64,000 nucleotides of DNA from Nostoc parmelioides FACHB-3921 (GCF_014696625.1 NZ_JACJQL010000005.1:1-64000), one strand, 5' to 3'; counted from the first letter of the stretch, positions 9,865 to 19,964 are shown. Notes: generated by a model from the sequence alone, not told the origin. Numbers and translations: made by a program.

Positions 9865-12800
9865 ATGAATAATCTACCTAATTCCCATAACTTAACCCCT
9901 GAGAATGAGCAGTCGTTACAAACTTTGGTAAGGGCAATTACTTTTTCTCAGGGAGAATTCTCCTTAATATTATTGCGTTGTAATTACGCGGCTTTGCGTA
10001 AACGCATTACCCAACAACTACACCTAATTTCTCCAATCAAAATACATGAAATCACTTTACCAGAAACAGTAAAAACACTCTACACCAATATCAATGAACA
10101 ATTAAGCGATGAACAACCACCCGCATTGATTGTCTTTGGCTTAGAGTCAGCTAAAGACATTGATACTGTGCTGACTGCGGCTAACCGAGTCAGAGAAGAG
10201 TTTAGAAAAAACTTTCCCTTCCCCATACTTATCTGGGTTAATGACCAAGTTCTCCAAAAGTTTATTAGATTAGCCACTGATTTAGAAAATTGGGCAACTA
10301 TTATTGCATTTGAAAGTAGTACTAATGAATTAATTAGTTTTATTCAGAAAAAAACTGACGAAGTTTTTATAGGTGATTTAATTCCCAATCCACAAATTTG
10401 TTGGGAATTAAATCGAGGAATCCAAGATTTACAAAACCGAGGTAGAGAATTAAATCAAATCATCCAGGCTAACTTGGAGTTTGTCCGGGGTTTACATGAT
10501 TATTTATACGATAATACAGACTCTGCTTTGGCTCATTATCAAGATAGTTTAGATTTTTGGCAAAAAAATCATAATTTGAAACGGCAAGGAATATTACTAT
10601 TTAACATCGGTTTGACTTATGTGAGACAGGCGCAGAAGAATCAGATAGATAATCAGGACTGTTACCAAAAAGCTAGGAAATATCTTCAGCGATGTATTGC
10701 AATTTTAGAAAAAGGACACTTTGATAATTTAATCGCTAAGTATATTAATACCTTAGGAGAAGTGTTAAGAAACTTAAATGCTTGGCCAGATTTATATAAC
10801 CTAGCACATAAATCCTTGAAACTACATAAAAATTATGGGCAGTCTTTAAAAATAGCCCAATCTTATGGGTTTTTAGCTGAAGTTTCTTTAGAAAGTTTTC
10901 AATGGTATGAAGCTAAAAAACTTGCTCAAAAAGCATTACAAAGACTGAAGAATATTTCAAATCAAAAAGTCCCTGAACGGAGTTTATATCTATTTATTTT
11001 AGCTCGTTCTCAAAAAGAATTAAATGAGAATATCGATGCTATTAGTAATTTATTGACAGCTAAAAATGAAACCTGTGCTTACTATAATCCCAGGCTTTAT
11101 ATTAACATTTTAGAGATGTTAAGTAACGTCTACTTTGAACAAAGTCAATATTTAGCAGCTTTTCAAATTAAACAAGAACAACTACAAATTGAACAGCAGT
11201 ATGGTTTCCGTGCTTTTGTTGGTGCATCTTATCTTAATCCTCAGCTTCAGGCGATTAATCCCGCCCAATTACAAGTATATAGAAAGGGAACAATTGCTCA
11301 AGAAATAGTTGCTTCTGGTAGAGAAAAGGATGTTCAACGTTTGCGAGAAAGGATTAGTAGTACTGAACATAAATTGACTGTTATTCATGGTCAATCAGGG
11401 GTGGGTAAAAGTTCTATTTTACAAGCTGGTTTAATACCCGCTTTGCAGGAAAAGCCAATTGCTGAACGTGATGCTTTACCTATATTGTTAAGAGTGTATA
11501 CAGATTGGGTGGGGACATTAGGACAAAACTTAGCTCAAGCTGTTGAAGAAGTTAGAGGCTATAAGTTATCTCATAATCTTAATTCAGCCGTAGCCATTAG
11601 AGAGCAATTACAGAAAAATTCTGAGCGCCATCTGTTAACAGTGTTAATTTTTGACCAGTTTGAGGAATTTTTCTTCGTTTATACCGATAAAGCTAGCAGA
11701 AAAGCCTTTTACGAATTTTTACGTTTTTGTTTGGATATACCTTTTGTCAAGATTGTACTTTCGTTGCGGGAAGATTATTTACATTACTTACTAGAGTTAG
11801 AACGATTATTTAATTTGGGGTCAATTAATAATAATATTTTAGATAAAAATATTCGCTATTATTTGGGTAATTTTACCCCAGCAGATGCCAAAGCTATTAT
11901 TCAAAACCTGACAGAGAAAACACACTTTTACCTAGAACCTAAACTCATAGATAAGCTAGTTGAAGATTTATCATGCCAGTTTGGGGAAGTGCGCCCCATT
12001 GAATTACAGATTGTGGGGGCGCAAATGCAAACAGAAAAAATTAATACTCTGGCAAAGTATTGTCAGTTCGGTACTAAAGAAAAATTAGTAGAAAGGTTTT
12101 TAGAAACGGTTATTAGAAATTGTGGTTCTGAAAATGAACAAATGGCGCGCCTAGTACTATATTTACTCACAGATGAAAACGGTACTCGTCCTCTGAAAAC
12201 TCGGACTGATTTGGCCTCAGATTTAAAACCAGAGGTAAAAACATTAGATTTAATCTTAGAAATTTTTGTGAAATCTGGATTAGTGTTACTTTTACCAGAA
12301 GTACCAGCAGATCGCTATCAATTAGTACATGATTATTTAGTTCCGTTCATTCGTCAACAGCAGGGAAATGAGTTGTTGGCAGAACTCGAACAAGAACGGG
12401 AACAAAGAAAACAGATTGAACAAGAGCTAGAGCGGGTAGAAACCATACTAACTCAAGTCAACGCAGAATTAGAAAAACAACAAATTGTCCTCAGAGAAGT
12501 ACAAGCAGGAACAACCTTAGAGCAGGAAGGAGTCAGCGCTTTACGTCAGTTCGATTTTGCACAATTAGACTCCCTTGTGTCAGCAATGCGGAGTGGAAAA
12601 GCTTTGCAAGCTTTAGTCAAAGATGGTCGCGCTCTGGCAAAGTACCCAGCAACTAGTCCATTACTAGCTTTGCAGACGATTCTAGACAATATCCAAGAGC
12701 GTAATCAGTTCCAAGGACATCAAGGCTGGGTGAGGAGCGTCAGTTTTAGTCCTGATGGTGAGTATATCCTTACGGCTTCTGATGACTGTACCGCCAGATT

Positions 12801-14523
12801 ATGGAATCTCCAAGGCAAGCAATTAATCTCATTACAAGGGCATGAAGATACAATCTGGAGTGCCAATTTCAGCCCTGATGGCAAATACATGGCGACTGCT
12901 TCCTCTGACCGGACAGCCAGGTTATGGAACTTTAGGGGTCAACAATTAGCTAAAATCCAAGGGCATCAGGGCTATGTGCGGAGTGTGAGTTTCAGCCCTG
13001 ATGGTAAGTACATCGCCACTAGTTCTGATGACCGCACAGCTAGGTTATGGAATTTTAGCGGTCAGCAGCTAGCGCAGTTTTCCGGACATCAGGGAACCGT
13101 CTGGTGTGTTAGTTTTAGCCCTGATGGTAAACACATCGCCACTGCTGCTGATGACCGAATAGTCCGGTTATGGAACCTCAAGGGTAAATTGCTTGTCCGC
13201 TTCCCAGGGCATCAAGATTGTGTTTGGGATGTAAGTTTTAGCCCCGATGGTCAGTACATTGCTACCGCCTCCTCTGACGGTACAGCCCGATTATGGAACT
13301 TAGCAGGGGAACAGATAAGCCGATTTCGCGGCCATCAAGATGTGGTTTGGAGTGTGCGTTTTAGCCCCAATGGTAAATATATCGCCACCGCTTCCTCTGA
13401 CCGTACCGCTAGGGTTTGGAATCTCAATGGCCAGCAACTAGACCAATTCCCAGGACATCAGGACTACGTGCGAAGTGTGAGTTTTAGCCCTGATGGTAAA
13501 TATATTGCAACTGCATCTTCTGACCGCACAGTCCGATTGTGGCACCTAAACAAGCAGCAATTCGCCCCATTTAAAGGACATCAGAGTACAGTGAGGAGCA
13601 TAGATTTTAGCCCTGATGGGCAACAGGTTGTTACGGCTTCTGATGACCGGACGGTACGTTTGTGGAGTATTCAAGGTGAGGAGATTTTACAGTTCCTTGG
13701 ACATCGAGGAAAAGTTTGGAGTGTGAGTTTTAGCCCCGATGGTAAATACATTGCTACTACTTCCTCTGACCGGACGGTACGATTATGGGGTGTTACAGGG
13801 CAAATGCTTCAGCAATTTCCAGGGCATCAAGGTACAGTTTGGAGTGTGAATTTTAGCCCTGATGGCCAGCATATCGCTACTGCTGCTTCTGACTTGACGG
13901 CTAGATTATGGAGTCTTGATGGTCAGGAGTTGATGCGATTTAAAGGGCATGATAAATGGGTGCGATATGTGAGTTTTAGTTGCAATAGAGAGTATATTGC
14001 GACTGCGGCTGATGATTGTACAGCTAGATTGTGGAATCTCCAGGGACAACAGGTGGGGCAATTCTTGGGGCATCAAAGTACAGTTTGGAGTGTGAATTTT
14101 AGCCCTGATTGTCAATATCTTGTGACTGCTTCGGAAGACCATACAGCCAAGTTGTGGACTCTGGATGGGCAAATACTCACCGAATTTAGAGGACATCAAG
14201 CCCCCCTGAAAAGTGCAGTTTTTAGTCATAATGGGCAGTATATCGCCACTAGTTCCGACGATCGCACAGTGAGGTTATGGAATCTTAACGGACAGCAACT
14301 AGCGCAATTCAAAGGGCATAAAGGTGCAGTCAGAAGTATTAGTATTAGTCCTAATGATCAGTATATTGCTACGGCCTCAGACGATCGCACTGTGAGATTA
14401 TGGCCCATAGAAAATTTAGACCAACTACTGGCGCGTGGTTGCAATTGGCTACAAGATTATCTAGAGAATAACACTCATGTCACAGAGAGCGATCGCCGTC
14501 TCTGCGATATATTAAAGTCTTGA
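9865..14523 (+). CDS. STAND-like TPR-NTPase-WD40 repeat protein
   Basis: The 1552-residue protein has four parts. Residues about 30-165 resemble an AAA-type domain that has lost its P-loop but keeps a Walker B-like strand (ALIVFGLES). Residues about 170-450 are TPR helices. Residues about 470-830 form a STAND-type NTPase with Walker A HGQSGVGKSSILQAGL (Lys515), Walker B-like LIFDQFEEFF and a winged-helix-like end (RYQLVHDYLVPFIRQQ). A coiled coil (about 835-890) leads to 14 WD40 repeats from about residue 951 to 1515. Fourteen blades suggest two seven-bladed propellers. STAND proteins are inactive until a ligand binds the repeat domain and triggers oligomerisation; some act in phage defence, others in development. 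The effector and ligand are not known here. Confidence 0.88.
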   Translation: MNNLPNSHNLTPENEQSLQTLVRAITFSQGEFSLILLRCNYAALRKRITQQLHLISPIKIHEITLPETVKTLYTNINEQLSDEQPPALIVFGLESAKDIDTVLTAANRVREEFRKNFPFPILIWVNDQVLQKFIRLATDLENWATIIAFESSTNELISFIQKKTDEVFIGDLIPNPQICWELNRGIQDLQNRGRELNQIIQANLEFVRGLHDYLYDNTDSALAHYQDSLDFWQKNHNLKRQGILLFNIGLTYVRQAQKNQIDNQDCYQKARKYLQRCIAILEKGHFDNLIAKYINTLGEVLRNLNAWPDLYNLAHKSLKLHKNYGQSLKIAQSYGFLAEVSLESFQWYEAKKLAQKALQRLKNISNQKVPERSLYLFILARSQKELNENIDAISNLLTAKNETCAYYNPRLYINILEMLSNVYFEQSQYLAAFQIKQEQLQIEQQYGFRAFVGASYLNPQLQAINPAQLQVYRKGTIAQEIVASGREKDVQRLRERISSTEHKLTVIHGQSGVGKSSILQAGLIPALQEKPIAERDALPILLRVYTDWVGTLGQNLAQAVEEVRGYKLSHNLNSAVAIREQLQKNSERHLLTVLIFDQFEEFFFVYTDKASRKAFYEFLRFCLDIPFVKIVLSLREDYLHYLLELERLFNLGSINNNILDKNIRYYLGNFTPADAKAIIQNLTEKTHFYLEPKLIDKLVEDLSCQFGEVRPIELQIVGAQMQTEKINTLAKYCQFGTKEKLVERFLETVIRNCGSENEQMARLVLYLLTDENGTRPLKTRTDLASDLKPEVKTLDLILEIFVKSGLVLLLPEVPADRYQLVHDYLVPFIRQQQGNELLAELEQEREQRKQIEQELERVETILTQVNAELEKQQIVLREVQAGTTLEQEGVSALRQFDFAQLDSLVSAMRSGKALQALVKDGRALAKYPATSPLLALQTILDNIQERNQFQGHQGWVRSVSFSPDGEYILTASDDCTARLWNLQGKQLISLQGHEDTIWSANFSPDGKYMATASSDRTARLWNFRGQQLAKIQGHQGYVRSVSFSPDGKYIATSSDDRTARLWNFSGQQLAQFSGHQGTVWCVSFSPDGKHIATAADDRIVRLWNLKGKLLVRFPGHQDCVWDVSFSPDGQYIATASSDGTARLWNLAGEQISRFRGHQDVVWSVRFSPNGKYIATASSDRTARVWNLNGQQLDQFPGHQDYVRSVSFSPDGKYIATASSDRTVRLWHLNKQQFAPFKGHQSTVRSIDFSPDGQQVVTASDDRTVRLWSIQGEEILQFLGHRGKVWSVSFSPDGKYIATTSSDRTVRLWGVTGQMLQQFPGHQGTVWSVNFSPDGQHIATAASDLTARLWSLDGQELMRFKGHDKWVRYVSFSCNREYIATAADDCTARLWNLQGQQVGQFLGHQSTVWSVNFSPDCQYLVTASEDHTAKLWTLDGQILTEFRGHQAPLKSAVFSHNGQYIATSSDDRTVRLWNLNGQQLAQFKGHKGAVRSISISPNDQYIATASDDRTVRLWPIENLDQLLARGCNWLQDYLENNTHVTESDRRLCDILKS
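12715..14437 (+). repeat. 14-unit WD40 coding repeat array, 123-bp period
   Basis: Within the STAND-WD40 gene, each unit is 41 codons with no length variation until the last, shorter one. Units share near-identical DNA such as TTTTAGCCCTGATGGTAAAT, which encodes FSPDGK. The constant period and DNA identity point to recent duplication or gene conversion between blades, and may make the copy number unstable. Confidence 0.9.
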
Positions 14524-14530
14524 TTGGGGC

Positions 14531-14566
14531 GCGATCGCTCTATGGGAAAATAATATAGGCGATCGC
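14531..14566. repeat. Two HIP1 octamers in a convergent gap
   Basis: GCGATCGC occurs at 14531-14538 and 14559-14566 within the 55 bases between the converging WD40 and P450 genes. As the octamer is palindromic, the two copies could pair into an 8-bp stem with a 20-base loop and perhaps aid termination. HIP1 is highly over-represented in cyanobacterial genomes. Confidence 0.7.
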
Positions 14567-14578
14567 TGTGGCAATTAA

Positions 14579-15946
14579 CTATACTTCTACAGGGTTTTTG
14601 ATTTTTTGGTGCTGTGCGGTGGCGATTAACCATTTACCACCAGAGGGTGCTAAGGTGACACCGCGCCGGGTGGGTTTGACGGGATAGTTATCAACTAATG
14701 CTAAATCTACATTTGCTAAGACCGTCGCCAAAATTAATTTCATCTCATACAAGGCAAAGGCCATACCGACACAGCGACGGTTACTGCCACCAAATGGTAG
14801 ATACTCATATAATGAATACTGCTTTTCTAAAAACCGTTCTGGTTTAAACTCCTGCGGTTGGGGATATAAATCTGGTCGGCGGTGCATTAAATAAATGCAG
14901 CCTACAAGCATTGTTCCTGGTGCAAATTGATGACCACCAATTTCTAAATTTGTCTTGGTAATACGCGGAATGGTCACCATCACAATGGGATAAATGCGTA
15001 GTGTCTCCTGACAGACAGCCGTTAAATAAGGTAAACGAGTGATTTCATTTACGTCGCCATTGTCACCAAAATTATCTAACTCAGCCAGAAGTTTCTCTCG
15101 CACTTGCGGTAATTTGTGAATCCAGTATAAAGCCCATGTCAAAGCTGAGGCGGTTGTTTCATGACCTGCGACTAACAACGTCATCAATTCATCACGCAAT
15201 TCAACATCAGTCATGGCTTCGCCATTTTCATCCCGCGCCGCCATCATCAAGGACAGGATATCAGTCCGGGATGGGTCTGGATGATCTCTGCGGTCTTGAA
15301 TTTCGGCGTAAAGTAGTTGGTCAATTGCAGCTCTTTGACGCAAGAAGTAACCCCAAGGACTCCAGCTACCTAAGTCTATCTGCAATGCAGGCAAGAAGGA
15401 TAGGGTAGAACGTAAGGCAGAACCGCTTAAATCTAGGATGTCACAGAGGCGTTTTTGCAGTTGGGTGTAACGTTCTCCCTCACGTAAACCAAAAACAGCT
15501 TGTAAAATTACCCGCAAGGTAATTTCCTGCATGGAGTCGCGCACTGAGAAGGGTTTGCCTAATTGCCAATTACTGATGACTTCTTTGGTGATGTTAGTAA
15601 TGATATCGCCGTAAGCCCTCATGCGATCGCCATGAAAAGGCGGTGTTAACAACTTGCGCTGGCGTTGGTGAGTTTCTCCAGACAGCAGCAATAAAGAATT
15701 TTCCCCTACTAAAGGTTGTAAAATTTGGGCTGTTCCTCTAGCGTCTAATTGTTCTAATGGAGTAGTAAAAAGTTCTTGAATTGCTTGTGGGTTACTCAAA
15801 AATACTAATGGTCGTTTGTTTGTCAGCCATAGTGTAAAACAATCCCCGTGAGCTTTGGCAGATGCTTCCATTAGTTGCAATGGCTGATAAATCCACCGCA
15901 CTAGCTGCATAAATTTTGGTATTTTTGGACTATCTGGAAGTTCCAT
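14579..15946 (-). CDS. Cytochrome P450 (CYP120-like)
   Basis: The 455-residue haem monooxygenase has the haem-ligand motif FGGSNRRCVGMAF (Cys392), the I-helix oxygen-activation motif LVAGHETTASALTW and the K-helix QETLRIYP (ExxR). The overall pattern recalls cyanobacterial CYP120/CYP110 enzymes; CYP120A1 hydroxylates retinoic acid, but the substrate here is unknown. No N-terminal membrane anchor is evident. The start at 15946 is chosen because AAGGAG lies 8 bases upstream (15955-15960); an in-frame start at 15967 would add seven residues and overlap that site. The electron donor is not encoded nearby. Transcribed alone. Confidence 0.93.
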   Translation of the reverse strand: MELPDSPKIPKFMQLVRWIYQPLQLMEASAKAHGDCFTLWLTNKRPLVFLSNPQAIQELFTTPLEQLDARGTAQILQPLVGENSLLLLSGETHQRQRKLLTPPFHGDRMRAYGDIITNITKEVISNWQLGKPFSVRDSMQEITLRVILQAVFGLREGERYTQLQKRLCDILDLSGSALRSTLSFLPALQIDLGSWSPWGYFLRQRAAIDQLLYAEIQDRRDHPDPSRTDILSLMMAARDENGEAMTDVELRDELMTLLVAGHETTASALTWALYWIHKLPQVREKLLAELDNFGDNGDVNEITRLPYLTAVCQETLRIYPIVMVTIPRITKTNLEIGGHQFAPGTMLVGCIYLMHRRPDLYPQPQEFKPERFLEKQYSLYEYLPFGGSNRRCVGMAFALYEMKLILATVLANVDLALVDNYPVKPTRRGVTLAPSGGKWLIATAQHQKIKNPVEV

Positions 15947-16100
15947 AACAAATGCTCCTTTTGGCACTATCCTAACTCAGCTAGCAGAAGTATAAATAAA
16001 GATAAATTATCTTAATAATATCTATCTGTAGATCATTTATACAAATAGGCGATCGCTTCTAGAATAGCCTAGCTATCCAGATTTTTTATACATAACTTAT

Positions 16101-17390
16101 ATGGTGGATATTTACATTATTGACCTATTTGTAATTGGTCTACTGTTACTGATAGTTACATTAGGTTCTGGTTGGATTGCGCGTTTACCTCTGTCTTTTG
16201 CTTTGATATATCTCTTAGTAGGCATCATCCTTGGGCCTTATGGCTTTGGGTTGATACAATTACGGCGAGATGATGTATTTAATGCAGATTTATTAGAAAG
16301 AATTACAGAATTTGTCGTTATCGTTTCCGTTTTTAGTTGTGGGTTAAAAATCATTCATCCCCGTAGACGTAGAGTTTGGAATATTACTGCACGCCTCATT
16401 GGTTTCTTAATGCCCATTTCTATTTTCGCTATAGCAATTGTAGCTAAATTGTTTTTAGGCATGAATTGGGGCGAAGCAATTCTATTAGGAGCTATTCTTG
16501 CACCTACTGACCCAGTTTTAGCATCAGAAGTTCAACTAACAGATATTAATGATAAAGATGAGCTACGCTTTGGTTTAACTTCCGAAGGTGGCTTAAATGA
16601 TGCCTTAGCATTTCCTTTTGTCTATTTTGGACTTTTTGCTATTAAAGATAACAACTGGAACACCTGGTTTAAGCAGTGGGTAGCTATTGATTTAATTTGG
16701 GCGATCGCTGCTGGATTAATTATGGGTTTTGTTGTTGCTAAAGCTATTGTGTGGATTGACCAAAAAATCCAGAAGCGTCGTTCTGCTGATGCCTTGATGG
16801 AAGACTTTATTGCTCTCAGTGCAATTTTGTTAACTTATTCTCTAACAGAAGTTGTCAACGGTTATGGATTTTTAGCAGTATTTATTGCAGGATTAGTTTT
16901 CCAAGATACTTATAGAAATCCAGAAAAACCACTTGCACAATTAGAATTTATTGAACGCTTAGAAAAACTTTTAGAAGTTGGCACAATATTATTATTAGGT
17001 TCCATATTACTATGGCAACCAATAGTTAATTATAGCTATCAGTCTTTAATAGTAATTATTTTCCTGTTTTTAATTATTCGACCTATTGGAGCCTGGATTA
17101 GCACTATTGGTAAACGCCCTTTAGCATCCCATCGCCGCCGCCTCCATCCTGGAACTCGCTGGTTATTTGGCTGGTTTGGTATTCGTGGTGTTGGTTCCTT
17201 ATATTATCTTGCCTATGCCTTTGGTCATGGTTTAAAGGATACAGTTGGCGAAGAAATAGCTTGGATAACTTACACTACGATTGTAGTTTCTGTCGTTATA
17301 CATGGCATATCTGCTACGCCATTAATGAGTTGGTACGAACGTAATATTGCTAATGAGAAAAAAACTTCTTTACCTGAAACTTTAAATTAA
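16101..17390 (+). CDS. Na+/H+ antiporter, CPA1 (NhaP) type
   Basis: The 429-residue protein has about 12 hydrophobic segments. The signature ILAPTDPVLASEVQ (about residues 135-148) and EGGLNDALAFPFVYF (about 167-181) contain the acidic ion-binding residues of the CPA1 family. It is predicted to exchange Na+ or K+ for protons across the cytoplasmic or thylakoid membrane for salt and pH balance. The short cytoplasmic C-terminus has no TrkA/RCK domain. It runs divergently from the P450 gene and has no operon partner. The transported ion cannot be fixed from sequence. Confidence 0.92.
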   Translation: MVDIYIIDLFVIGLLLLIVTLGSGWIARLPLSFALIYLLVGIILGPYGFGLIQLRRDDVFNADLLERITEFVVIVSVFSCGLKIIHPRRRRVWNITARLIGFLMPISIFAIAIVAKLFLGMNWGEAILLGAILAPTDPVLASEVQLTDINDKDELRFGLTSEGGLNDALAFPFVYFGLFAIKDNNWNTWFKQWVAIDLIWAIAAGLIMGFVVAKAIVWIDQKIQKRRSADALMEDFIALSAILLTYSLTEVVNGYGFLAVFIAGLVFQDTYRNPEKPLAQLEFIERLEKLLEVGTILLLGSILLWQPIVNYSYQSLIVIIFLFLIIRPIGAWISTIGKRPLASHRRRLHPGTRWLFGWFGIRGVGSLYYLAYAFGHGLKDTVGEEIAWITYTTIVVSVVIHGISATPLMSWYERNIANEKKTSLPETLN

Positions 17391-17485
17391 ATATGTTATC
17401 GTTTTTGACCGAACTAGTATGAGTGGTTAAAGAGGGGGTAGAGGAGCAGAGAAAAAATTCTGACTCAATACCCAGCACTCATGAC

Positions 17486-18427
17486 TCAACTCTCAGCTTT
17501 GAGAATCTCGTCATCTACAGAGAAATCGATTTCTGATTTATCACGTCCACTTGCTACATAATCGTTTTCATAAGCATCAGCTAACCCAGAAATTAAATCA
17601 TATTGGGGTTGCCAATTTAATTCTGTCTGTGCTTTGTTGACTGAAGCAAAGAAATGTTGCACTCGCATGGGGAAGGCTTTGCGTTTGCCAAAATCAAATT
17701 TCTTCGGGTCGTAATGGACAATTTTAAGATCATCGGCTGATTTTCCCAAGGCTTGGGCGCAAGCACGAGCTAAACCATCAAACGTGACATAGCGATCGCC
17801 GGAAATATTATATACTTGCCCAATCGCCTGTTTGTTACCAATCACTTGCGACATTGCCGTTGCTAAATCCTTGACATGACCTAGCTGAGTGATATGTAAC
17901 CCGTTACCTGGAATTGGCAGGGGGCGATCGCGTACAATTCGATCAAAGAACCAGCTTTCTAAATCATTGTAGTTACGTGGGCCGTAAATGTAGGTGGGAC
18001 GAATCGAGGTAAAGGGTAATCCTGTTTGCTGCAAATAAGCTTCCGTTTCATGCTTACCCTTGTGACGACTTTTGGGGTCTACCTTATCCCCTTCTATGTG
18101 CGGTAGCTGGTCGGATTTGAGATAAACCCCCGCAGAACTCATATAAACAAAATGCTGCACTCTATCTTGGAAAATTTCCGCCAGTGGTTGAGTATCCGTT
18201 AATTCCCGGCCGTTATTGTCAAAAACAACATCAAAATTTTCTGCTGATAATTTTTCTTTGAGCTGCATGGCATCCGTGCGATCGCCTATAATTTGTCCTA
18301 CTCCCTGTAAAGCTGGTAACGGTCGATTACCACGATTGAAAAGTACTACCTCATGTCCTTGTTCAACCAGGATTTGCGTCAAATAGACACCAATGAACCT
18401 AGTACCACCCATTATTAAAATTCGCAT
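17486..18427 (-). CDS. NAD-dependent epimerase/dehydratase, CSP41-like
   Basis: The 313-residue atypical short-chain dehydrogenase has the dinucleotide-binding start MRILIMGGTRFIGVYLTQIL and VVLFNRGNRP after the second strand, the pattern of chloroplast CSP41 proteins and their cyanobacterial homologues. CSP41 proteins bind and cleave RNA in chloroplasts and associate with ribosomes or RNA polymerase; enzymatic epimerase activity is unproven. The usual YxxxK pair is altered, with HETEAYL in its place near residues 125-131. The gene stands next to sugar-nucleotide genes, but its family does not imply a role in polysaccharide synthesis. No operon partner on its strand. Confidence 0.85.
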   Translation of the reverse strand: MRILIMGGTRFIGVYLTQILVEQGHEVVLFNRGNRPLPALQGVGQIIGDRTDAMQLKEKLSAENFDVVFDNNGRELTDTQPLAEIFQDRVQHFVYMSSAGVYLKSDQLPHIEGDKVDPKSRHKGKHETEAYLQQTGLPFTSIRPTYIYGPRNYNDLESWFFDRIVRDRPLPIPGNGLHITQLGHVKDLATAMSQVIGNKQAIGQVYNISGDRYVTFDGLARACAQALGKSADDLKIVHYDPKKFDFGKRKAFPMRVQHFFASVNKAQTELNWQPQYDLISGLADAYENDYVASGRDKSEIDFSVDDEILKAES

Positions 18428-18818
18428 AAATTACCCATTGCTATGTTTTTGAGGGAATGGTGACTGGTGACTGGTGACTGGGAAAAGACATAAGAATCAA
18501 TAAAGAAAATATTATTCCCTGACTCAATCCCTAGTACCCAATCCCCAATCTCCAATCCCTGATTTGAGGTTATCAGGTTGCTGTATCCTTCTGGAACCTC
18601 CCCTCAGAGAAGTACGTCTGTATTTTTTATCTGAAGCGCTTTCCATTTCTTGCTTGCAAAAGGAAATTTGCCTGAAAAAGTCATAACTTTTGCATCAGCT
18701 TGCCAGAGAGTAATTTTTTCCGTGGCTTCAAGGTTGGAGGGGTTTAATTTGCTTCTGGCTTACTCCCTCTTTATGCCTCCTGCCTCCTTTAATTTCTACA
18801 CCTTAAAGTTAGTTAACT
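18428..18818. other. Intergenic region with GGTGACT heptamers
   Basis: A 391-base divergent gap containing three exact GGTGACT heptamers at 18459-18479 and then low-complexity CCCAATC-type sequence. A 65-codon frame at 18650-18847 overlaps the next gene and has no recognisable product. It probably holds the promoter of the GT4 gene. Confidence 0.55.
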
Positions 18819-19964
18819 GTGCCATTGAAATATGCTCTTGTTCATGAGTGGCTGACACCAAAAGCCACCGGCGGTTCAGAACTCGTTGTCAAAGAAATTC
18901 TGCATCATATCGATGCCGATTTATACGCCCTCATCGACTTTGAGTCTAACAATCCTGAAAGTTATTTATACCAACGTCAGATTGGCAAGACCTTCCTCCA
19001 GCACTTTCCCTTGGCCCGTAATGGTATCCAAAAGTATCTACCATTTTTACCCCTGGCAATCGAACAATTGGACTTGCGCCAGTATGACGTAATCTTGTCC
19101 TCATCTCATGCTGTCGCCAAAGGCGTATTAACCACGGCTGACCAGTTACATATTTGTTATTGCCATAGTCCCATGCGCTACGCCTGGGACTTAACCTTTG
19201 ATTATTTGCGTTCCAGTCAAATGGGGAATGGTGTTGCGGGATGGGTGACTCGATACTTATTACATCGTTTACGCCAGTGGGATGTGTTAAGCGCCAATCG
19301 AGTCGATTACTTCATTGCCAATTCCCATTACACAGCTAGGCGTATATGGCGCTGCTATCGGCGAGAAGCCAAAGTTATTTATCCCCCGGTAAATGTGGCA
19401 GAATTTCCGTTTTCACCCCACAAAGAGGATTTTTATCTCACAGTTTGCCGATTAGTGAGTTATAAACAGGTATCCCTAATTGTGAGAGCGTTTAACCAAT
19501 TGCAACGGCCATTAGTCATCATTGGTACAGGTTCTGAAATGAAACAGATTCGCCAGCTAGCTAATTCTAATATCCAAATATTAGGGTGGCAACCTGATGA
19601 TGTAGTCAAAAAGTATATGGCCAAAGCCAAGGCTTTTGTCTATGCTGCCTGCGAAGATTTTGGTATAGCTTTAGTGGAAGCACAAGCTTGTGGTACTCCC
19701 GTAATTGCCTATGGTATCGGAGGTGCCACGGAAACAGTTAGGGATGTACGATCTTATAAAGATACAGGAACAGGTATATTTTTTAAAATGCAAACTCAAG
19801 CAGCTTTGGTGGAGGCAGTAGAAAAATTTGAAATGTATCAAGATGCTCTTGACCCTGAGTATATGCGATCGCACGCTGCCGAGTTTTCCCCGCAAAACTT
19901 TGCCAAGCACTATCTAGATTTTTTAGACCAGTGCCATCAACAAAAGCCTAATTTAGCAGGTTAG
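18819..19964 (+). CDS. Glycosyltransferase family 4 protein
   Basis: The 381-residue GT-B enzyme has the N-terminal VHEWLTPKATGGSE loop typical of GT4 enzymes and the C-terminal donor-binding motif EDFGIALVEAQACGTPVIAY (about residues 276-295) with the E-x7-E pair. It is likely to add a sugar from a nucleotide donor to a lipid-linked oligosaccharide during exopolysaccharide or envelope assembly. The start is a GTG at 18819. Downstream come a priming sugar transferase, gmd and fcl on the same strand, so a shared polysaccharide pathway is likely. Donor and acceptor are not predictable; a fucosyl or mannosyl role is only a guess from context. Confidence 0.9.
   Translation: MPLKYALVHEWLTPKATGGSELVVKEILHHIDADLYALIDFESNNPESYLYQRQIGKTFLQHFPLARNGIQKYLPFLPLAIEQLDLRQYDVILSSSHAVAKGVLTTADQLHICYCHSPMRYAWDLTFDYLRSSQMGNGVAGWVTRYLLHRLRQWDVLSANRVDYFIANSHYTARRIWRCYRREAKVIYPPVNVAEFPFSPHKEDFYLTVCRLVSYKQVSLIVRAFNQLQRPLVIIGTGSEMKQIRQLANSNIQILGWQPDDVVKKYMAKAKAFVYAACEDFGIALVEAQACGTPVIAYGIGGATETVRDVRSYKDTGTGIFFKMQTQAALVEAVEKFEMYQDALDPEYMRSHAAEFSPQNFAKHYLDFLDQCHQQKPNLAG

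Noticed and set aside
12715..14437. Regular 123-bp repeat as a non-coding array
   Set aside because: The whole array is one open frame encoding WD40 blades.
18650..18847. 65-codon frame before the GT4 gene
   Set aside because: It overlaps the GTG start region of the glycosyltransferase and shows no conserved features.
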